Source: Rhizorhabdus histidinilytica (GTDB lineage Bacteria; Pseudomonadota; Alphaproteobacteria; Sphingomonadales; Sphingomonadaceae). Taken from it: DNA of 64,000 bases. The position numbers and the translations under genes were made by a program. Under the pieces are notes generated by a model. That model was not told where the DNA came from. It made no database searches and worked only from the letters and a program-made list of their open reading frames with translations. Shown one piece after another: positions 59,452-64,000 of the stretch. Position 1 is the first letter of the stretch; the number at the start of each line of letters is the position of its first letter. The stretch lies in assembly GCF_900167915.1 (NCBI RefSeq), contig NZ_FUYM01000005.1:345684-409683 (forward strand), in the 5' to 3' direction.

Positions 59452-60729
59452 CTAGCCCAGCGCGGCCTTGAGCTTCTCGCGGTCGAGCTGGCCTTCCCAG
59501 CGGGCGACGACGACGGTGGCCACCGCATTGCCGACGAAGTTGGTGAGGCTGCGGCATTCGGACATGAAGCGGTCGATGCCGAGGATCAGCGCCATCCCCG
59601 CGACCGGCACCGACGGCACGATCGACAGCGTCGCGGCGAGGGTGACGAAGCCCGCGCCGGTCACCCCGGCGGCGCCCTTCGACGATAGCATCGCCACCAG
59701 CAGCAGGCTGATCTGCTCGCCCAGCGACAGGTCGACGTCGCAGGCCTGGGCGATGAACAGCGCCGCCAGCGTCATGTAGATGTTGGTGCCGTCGAGGTTG
59801 AACGAATAGCCGGTCGGCACGACCAGCCCGACGATCGGCTTGGCGCAGCCGGCGTCCTCCATCTTCGCCATCAGGTTGGGCAGCGCGCTTTCCGAAGAGG
59901 AGGTGCCGAGCACCAGCAGCAGTTCGTCCTTGAGATAGGCGATCAGCCGCAGGATCGAGAAGCCCGCGATCCGCGCGATGATGCCGAGCACGACGAGGAC
60001 GAAGCCGATCGAGGTCAGGTAGAAGCACAGCACCAGCCCGCCGAGATTGGCGAGGCTGCCCAGCCCGAACTTGCCGATGGTGAAGGCCATCGCGCCGAAC
60101 GCGCCGATCGGGGCGGCCTTCATCAGGATGCCGACCAGCCGGAAGACGACGGCCACCAGCCGTTCAAGCAGGTCGGTCACCGGCTGGGCGCGCTCGCCGA
60201 CCAGCGACAGCGCGATGCCGAACAGGATCGCGACGAACAGCACCTGCAGGATCTCGCCCTCGGCCAGCGCCGACAGCAGCGTGTCGGGAATGATCGCCAT
60301 CAGGAAGCCGACCAGCGACTGGTCGTGCGCCGCCTTGGCATAGTCGGCGATGTGGCTGCTATCGAGATCGGCGACGGCGATGTGCATCCCGGCGCCCGGC
60401 TGGACGATATTGGCGACGAACAGGCCGACGATCAGCGCCAGCGTCGATACCGCCAGGAAATAGCCGAACGCCTTGAGCGCGACCCGGCCGAGATCGCCGA
60501 GATGGCTGAGCCCGGCGATGCCGGTCACCACGGTCAGGAAGATCACCGGGGCGATGATCATCTTGACCAGCTTGATGAACGCGTCGCCGAGCGGCTTCAG
60601 CTGCGCCCCGATATCGGGCGCGAGCCAGCCGAGCAGCACGCCCAGCACGATCGCCAGCAGCACCTGCGCATAGAGCGATCGCCAGAAAGGCGGACGGGTG
60701 GCCGGCACGGCGTCGCTGTCGATGATCAT
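59452..60729 (-). CDS. dctA: C4-dicarboxylate transporter DctA
   Basis: A 425-residue sodium- or proton-driven dicarboxylate symporter (DAACS family). The serine-rich re-entrant loop [13 protein letters not shown] (275-287) and the transport signature [12 protein letters not shown] (309-320) are present, with eight or so membrane helices. It should import succinate, fumarate and malate. No DctBD regulators are adjacent. The ATG at 60729 gives the normal length. A palindromic repeat separates it from the TonB-dependent receptor upstream on the same strand. Confidence 0.95.
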   Translation of the reverse strand: MIIDSDAVPATRPPFWRSLYAQVLLAIVLGVLLGWLAPDIGAQLKPLGDAFIKLVKMIIAPVIFLTVVTGIAGLSHLGDLGRVALKAFGYFLAVSTLALIVGLFVANIVQPGAGMHIAVADLDSSHIADYAKAAHDQSLVGFLMAIIPDTLLSALAEGEILQVLFVAILFGIALSLVGERAQPVTDLLERLVAVVFRLVGILMKAAPIGAFGAMAFTIGKFGLGSLANLGGLVLCFYLTSIGFVLVVLGIIARIAGFSILRLIAYLKDELLLVLGTSSSESALPNLMAKMEDAGCAKPIVGLVVPTGYSFNLDGTNIYMTLAALFIAQACDVDLSLGEQISLLLVAMLSSKGAAGVTGAGFVTLAATLSIVPSVPVAGMALILGIDRFMSECRSLTNFVGNAVATVVVARWEGQLDREKLKAALG

Positions 60730-60774
60730 GAGATGATGGGCCCCCTCCGAGAAGGGGCTGACGTCCCACGAATC

Positions 60775-60796
60775 CCCCTCCCTTTCAAGGGAGGGG
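60775..60796. repeat. CCCCTCCCTT palindrome after the TonB-receptor gene
   Basis: CCCCTCCCTT-TC-AAGGGAGGGG with exact 10-bp arms, identical to the copy at 54358. It lies 13 nt downstream of the receptor stop on the minus strand and 45 nt before dctA, where it may act as a terminator-like hairpin. Confidence 0.6.
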
Positions 60797-60809
60797 GAGG
60801 AAAGGGGAG

Positions 60810-62831
60810 TTACCTTCTGTACCGCAGCGCCACCCACAATGTCCGGGGCGTCGCGCGTTCGACGGTGCCGTCGGCGCCGACGGTCGCCTCGACGCGCTTG
60901 TTGGCGATGTTCTCGCCGCGCAGCTCGGCGGTGAAGCCGCGGCCGAGGTCGAGCGCGGCGACCGCGTCGAAGGTCAGCGCGTCGTCGAGGCGGCGGCTGT
61001 TCTGGTCGTCCTCGAATTGGCCGGCGACATAGCGCGCGGTGACGCCGATCCGGGCGGTGTCGGGGCGGTTCCACTCGATCGAGGCGCTCGCCTGGTCGCG
61101 CGGCGTCTGGGCGGGGCGCAGCCCGGCGAGGCCGGTCGCCGCGCCGGACGCGCGGACGCGCGGATCGATGTGCGAATAGCTGGCGATCGCGCGCCATTCG
61201 CCCAGCGTCGCCATGCCGTCGATCTCGATGCCGCGGCTGCGGATCGCGTCGACATTCTGGCGCTGGCGGGTGTTGGGCGCGATGGTGACGTTCGAGATCG
61301 CGTCGTCGAGCCGGTTCCAGAAGATCGTCGCCCCCAGCTTCCAGCCGGGCAGCGGCGCATATTCGGCACCGCCCTCGATTCCCTTGACCCGCTCGGGATC
61401 GAGCAGCGGGTTGGCGATCGTCGAATCGCTGCCCGCGCGGAACGGGCGGTAGAGCTCGTTGAGGGTCGGCAGGCGCCAGCCCGTATAGGCCGCCGCGCGC
61501 AGGGTGACCGCCGCCGCCCCCGGCGGGCTCCAGGCGATGCCGGCGCGGCCGGTCGCCTCGGTCCCCGACCGGTCGGGATAGCGCGCGCTGTTGGCGGCGA
61601 TCAGCGCACCGGTCGTGCGGCTGATCTCGGTGCGCTTGCCGTCGCGGAGCTGCCAATGGTCGACCCGGCCGCTCGCGGTCAGCGTCAGCCCCGGCGCGGG
61701 CAGCAGTGCCAGCTCGGCGAAGCCCCCGAACACATTCTGCTCGCCGCCCGCGACCCGGTTGGCGTTGGTCGAGACGACCCGTTCCTCGGTCCGGCCGCTG
61801 ACATGGCGGGCGTCGCCGCCGAGCCGCAGGTTGACGCCCTCGCCGAGCGGCGGGCGCAGCTCGATCCGCCCGCCGAAGCCGTTGGCGGGGACGTTGTACT
61901 GGTCGAGCGACTGGCTGACGGTCGCACGGCCGGCGCCGATGCTGGCGAAGCCGCTGGAGAATTCGCGGTGCTGGAGCCAGGCGGTCGCCTCCCATCCCCA
62001 GCGGCCGCGCCCGACCAGCCGGATCGAGCTGTCGACCGCGAGGTTGCTGTTGCCGGTGAAGGGGACGCCGCGGTCGCGCCGGTCGAGCAGGAAGGAGCCG
62101 TTGGCCTGCAGCTCGGTCTCCGCGCCGACCGGGATTACCGCGCGGGCGGCGGCGCGGCTCTGCCGATAGCGCGCGGCGCGGTCGATCGGGCCGCGATCCT
62201 CCTCGACGACGGGGATGAAGCCGTCGCCCTGCGCATGGCCGCCCGACAGCATCAGGAAGCCGCCGCCAAGCCGCGCCGTCACCGTCGCGTCGGCGTCGAT
62301 CGAGTCGCGGCTGCCATAGGCGACGCTCGCATCGACGGCATGCGCCTCATCGGGGCCCATGCTCGACAGCTCGATCGTCCCCGCCAGAGCGCCGGGGCCG
62401 TAGACGCTGCCGCCGCCGCCGCGGGTGACGCGGACATGGCCGATCCGCGCCGGATCGAGGGCGGCCCAGCTCACCCAGCCGCCGAACGGATCGACCATCG
62501 GCACGCCGTCGAGCAGGATCAGCGCGCGGGTCGATGCGTTGCCGCCGAGGCCGCGCAGCGTCGCCCCCTGGCTGGTCGGGTGTGCCGACCGCGCGTCGGA
62601 GCGGCGGAACTGCTGGAAGCCGGCGGCGTCGCGCAGGATGTCCTCCATCCGCCCGCTCGCCGACGTCTCCAGCCGGGCGCGGTCGATGCTGATCACGTCG
62701 AAGACGGCATCGCCGGGCGATCGCGGCAGGCCCTGGCCGGTGACGACGATCTCCGCCGCATCGTCGGCCCAGGCTGGGCCGGCTATGAGCCCGACACAGG
62801 CCGCGGTCAGCAGGAAACGGAGATGCCGCAC
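60810..62831 (-). CDS. TonB-dependent outer-membrane receptor
   Basis: A 673-residue TonB-dependent receptor. After the signal peptide (ending PAWA), the TonB box is [10 protein letters not shown], and the plug domain runs to about 160 with [22 protein letters not shown]. The rest is the 22-strand barrel. Cofactor- or siderophore-type substrates are possible; the plug start resembles the BtuB/CirA group. The start is a GTG at 62831 behind GGGAGGATC. The last residues are RYRR, not the usual aromatic end. No cobalamin riboswitch was seen upstream. Confidence 0.92.
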   Translation of the reverse strand: MRHLRFLLTAACVGLIAGPAWADDAAEIVVTGQGLPRSPGDAVFDVISIDRARLETSASGRMEDILRDAAGFQQFRRSDARSAHPTSQGATLRGLGGNASTRALILLDGVPMVDPFGGWVSWAALDPARIGHVRVTRGGGGSVYGPGALAGTIELSSMGPDEAHAVDASVAYGSRDSIDADATVTARLGGGFLMLSGGHAQGDGFIPVVEEDRGPIDRAARYRQSRAAARAVIPVGAETELQANGSFLLDRRDRGVPFTGNSNLAVDSSIRLVGRGRWGWEATAWLQHREFSSGFASIGAGRATVSQSLDQYNVPANGFGGRIELRPPLGEGVNLRLGGDARHVSGRTEERVVSTNANRVAGGEQNVFGGFAELALLPAPGLTLTASGRVDHWQLRDGKRTEISRTTGALIAANSARYPDRSGTEATGRAGIAWSPPGAAAVTLRAAAYTGWRLPTLNELYRPFRAGSDSTIANPLLDPERVKGIEGGAEYAPLPGWKLGATIFWNRLDDAISNVTIAPNTRQRQNVDAIRSRGIEIDGMATLGEWRAIASYSHIDPRVRASGAATGLAGLRPAQTPRDQASASIEWNRPDTARIGVTARYVAGQFEDDQNSRRLDDALTFDAVAALDLGRGFTAELRGENIANKRVEATVGADGTVERATPRTLWVALRYRR

Positions 62832-62915
62832 GATGATCCTCCCGGAAGTTGACGGGGGCGGATGACCATCCCGGGGCGGCGGCGTCAATGGGAATATGGG
62901 CCAAGGCAGCCTTTC

Positions 62916-62942
62916 GTCATGTCGGCCTCTGCCGCCATGGCC
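62916..62942. repeat. REP-like remnant before the OlsB-like gene's end
   Basis: CGTCATGTCGGCCTCTGCCGCCATGGCCG keeps only part of the CCGTCATGCCGG palindrome. It lies in the 120-bp gap between the receptor and the acyltransferase genes. Confidence 0.3.
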
Positions 62943-62951
62943 GAGAGGAGG

Positions 62952-63749
62952 TTACGCCGCGACCTCGAAGCGCTGGGCGTAACGGGCGGCGATTCGGGCG
63001 ACGGGCATCAGCACGAACACGTCGATCGTGTTGAAGGCGTGGTCGACATAGGCGCCGTCGCCGACCTCGGCGCCGACCCGCAGATAGGCCTTGATCAGCG
63101 GCGGCAGCCGGCGCGAGGCGATGCGCGGGTCGTAGCCGCCGAGCGGCAGCGCGCCGAGTGGGATAGCGTGCGCGCCGATCGCGCGGGCGCGCAGCTCCGG
63201 CACCGCCATATGGTTGTGGGCGAGCAGTGACAGGCCCTCGGCATGCTGGGCCGGGTCGGTACCGGGAAAGCTGGCGCAGCCGAACATATGGCCGATGCGG
63301 TGGCGCTGCAGATAGTCGGCGATGCCGCGCCACAGCAGCTGGATCGTGCCCGCGTCGCGATAGGCCGGATCGACGCAGGAGCGGCCGAGCTCGAGCAGCT
63401 CGACGCCCTCGCGCCGGCCATGCGCGATCACCGCCGACAGGTCGAATTCGTGCGCCGAATAGAAGCCGGCATGCGCCTCGGCGACGCTCTGGCGGAGCAG
63501 CCGGTAGGTGCCGACCACCGGGCTGCCGGGACGCGCATGGTCCTCGACCAGCAGATGGTCGCACAGCATGTCGTACGGATCGACGTCGCGGCCCTGGTCC
63601 GCGTCCGCCGGGCTCGCCGCGGGCAGCGCGCCCATGTCGCGGAAGAAGATGTCGTAGCGCAGCCGCTGCGCCGCGATCACGTCGGCCGCGCCATCGGCGA
63701 GCCGGACGGCAAGGCGGCGTTCAACCCCTTCGAGGGCCTGCGTCATCAT
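62952..63749 (-). CDS. OlsB-like N-acyltransferase (GNAT/hemolysin-type)
   Basis: A 265-residue acyltransferase of the OlsB/ornithine-acyl-ACP N-acyltransferase group. RYDIFFRDMGA and DVDPYDMLCDHLLVED are typical of the start, LELGRSCVDPAYRDAGTIQLLW is the acyl-donor motif region, here pieces LELGRSC and VDPAYRDAG, and HMFGCASFPGTDP follows. Such enzymes make lyso-ornithine lipid or related aminolipids. The OlsA partner was not seen in the window. ATG 63749 or 63746 is the start, with AGGGG ahead. Confidence 0.83.
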   Translation of the reverse strand: MMTQALEGVERRLAVRLADGAADVIAAQRLRYDIFFRDMGALPAASPADADQGRDVDPYDMLCDHLLVEDHARPGSPVVGTYRLLRQSVAEAHAGFYSAHEFDLSAVIAHGRREGVELLELGRSCVDPAYRDAGTIQLLWRGIADYLQRHRIGHMFGCASFPGTDPAQHAEGLSLLAHNHMAVPELRARAIGAHAIPLGALPLGGYDPRIASRRLPPLIKAYLRVGAEVGDGAYVDHAFNTIDVFVLMPVARIAARYAQRFEVAA

Positions 63750-63905
63750 GGCGTCCCCTTGCTGCAACGATGACCCGGCAATAATGGTGCAATGCGACAC
63801 GGCGGCTACCGCATCGCGATCGATTTGCTACAACCATGTTCCACGGCCGTGACGATGGCGGCATGACCTTCCCCGGCGACCGCCGGACGACGAGGAGAAC
63901 CCAGA

Positions 63906-64000
63906 GTGACGGCACCGAGCGAGAAGCTGCTGTTGTTCGGCGCGACCGGGGACCTGTCGCAGCGGATGCTGCTGCCGTCGCTGTACGGGCTGGCGGCGGA
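63906..64000 (+). CDS. zwf: Glucose-6-phosphate dehydrogenase (5' end only)
   Basis: The first 31 residues of a protein that runs off the right edge, starting at GTG 63906 behind GAGGAGAA. LLLFGATGDLSQRMLLPSLYG is the diagnostic NADP-binding start of glucose-6-phosphate dehydrogenase, the entry to the Entner-Doudoroff and pentose-phosphate routes (given in pieces as FGATGDL and RMLLPSLYG). The rest cannot be checked. It is divergent from the OlsB-like gene. Confidence 0.9.
   Translation, partial: MTAPSEKLLLFGATGDLSQRMLLPSLYGLAA

Noticed and set aside
62832..62951. A cobalamin riboswitch before the TonB-dependent receptor
   Set aside because: The leader is short and has no B12-box-like sequence.

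Overview
The window comes from a high-GC alphaproteobacterium, most likely a sphingomonad (Sphingomonadaceae). The evidence is the gene order around hemE, rho, mnmE-mnmG-rsmG-parA-parB and leuS-lptE-holA, a PEPxxWA-CTERM protein, a DUF6489 protein, a GAAC-N7-GAAC SOS box, clustered GANTC sites, and TTCCACGTGGAA-type parS sites. Genes are dense and often overlap by 4 nt (ATGA). I saw no tRNA, rRNA, CRISPR array, insertion sequence or prophage.

The central observation is that the window holds the probable chromosomal replication origin and centromere. The 327-bp gap between ppsR and hemE (9497-9823) has one perfect DnaA box, two boxes with one mismatch, two weaker ones, five GANTC sites and an AT-rich stretch next to hemE, the position of Cori in Caulobacter. 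From 2837 to 9496 all genes run leftward, and from 9824 to 13485 all run rightward. Four parS-like palindromes lie at 20798-22767, in and around mnmE-mnmG-rsmG, just before parA-parB.

Layout. 1-9.5 kb: a gene tail, a YgjP-type metallopeptidase, a SCO-YcgN pair, an ankyrin protein, then leftward housekeeping genes (maf-aroE-coaE-dnaQ; hpf-ptsN-thioesterase-DUF1491-mmcB, mmcB having its own LexA box). 9.5-13.5 kb: origin, hemE, hemJ, rho, a methyltransferase. 13.5-19.5 kb: a MerR regulator facing a methyltransferase, a TerC-family protein, a PEP-CTERM protein with a sigma-54-like promoter, and oxidoreductase/hydrolase/Ogt genes. 19.5-30 kb: mnmE to parB, then holA, lptE, leuS and a DUF3576 lipoprotein on the other strand. 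30-46.6 kb: mixed metabolism and envelope genes (YggS, CorA-type transporter, siroheme enzyme, galU, lysA, an LptM-like lipoprotein, argH, TlpA-type thioredoxin, dioxygenase, DedA, YggT, DUF167, folD, MarC).

46.6-56 kb is an envelope glycosylation locus. A GtrA flippase, a GtrB-like polyprenyl-phosphate glycosyltransferase and a methyltransferase are flanked by three large polytopic proteins (two are paralogues with acidic and di-histidine motifs typical of GT-C enzymes) and a UDP-galactopyranose-mutase-like flavoprotein. This is the best candidate for an undescribed system. 56-64 kb: an amidohydrolase and M19 dipeptidase pair, a glutathione transferase, DctA, a TonB-dependent receptor, an OlsB-like acyltransferase, and the start of zwf.

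Intergenic spaces carry several families of short palindromes (REP-like), including one exact 29-bp inverted repeat, an exact 31-bp sequence in two opposite copies, and cloverleaf-like nested hairpins.
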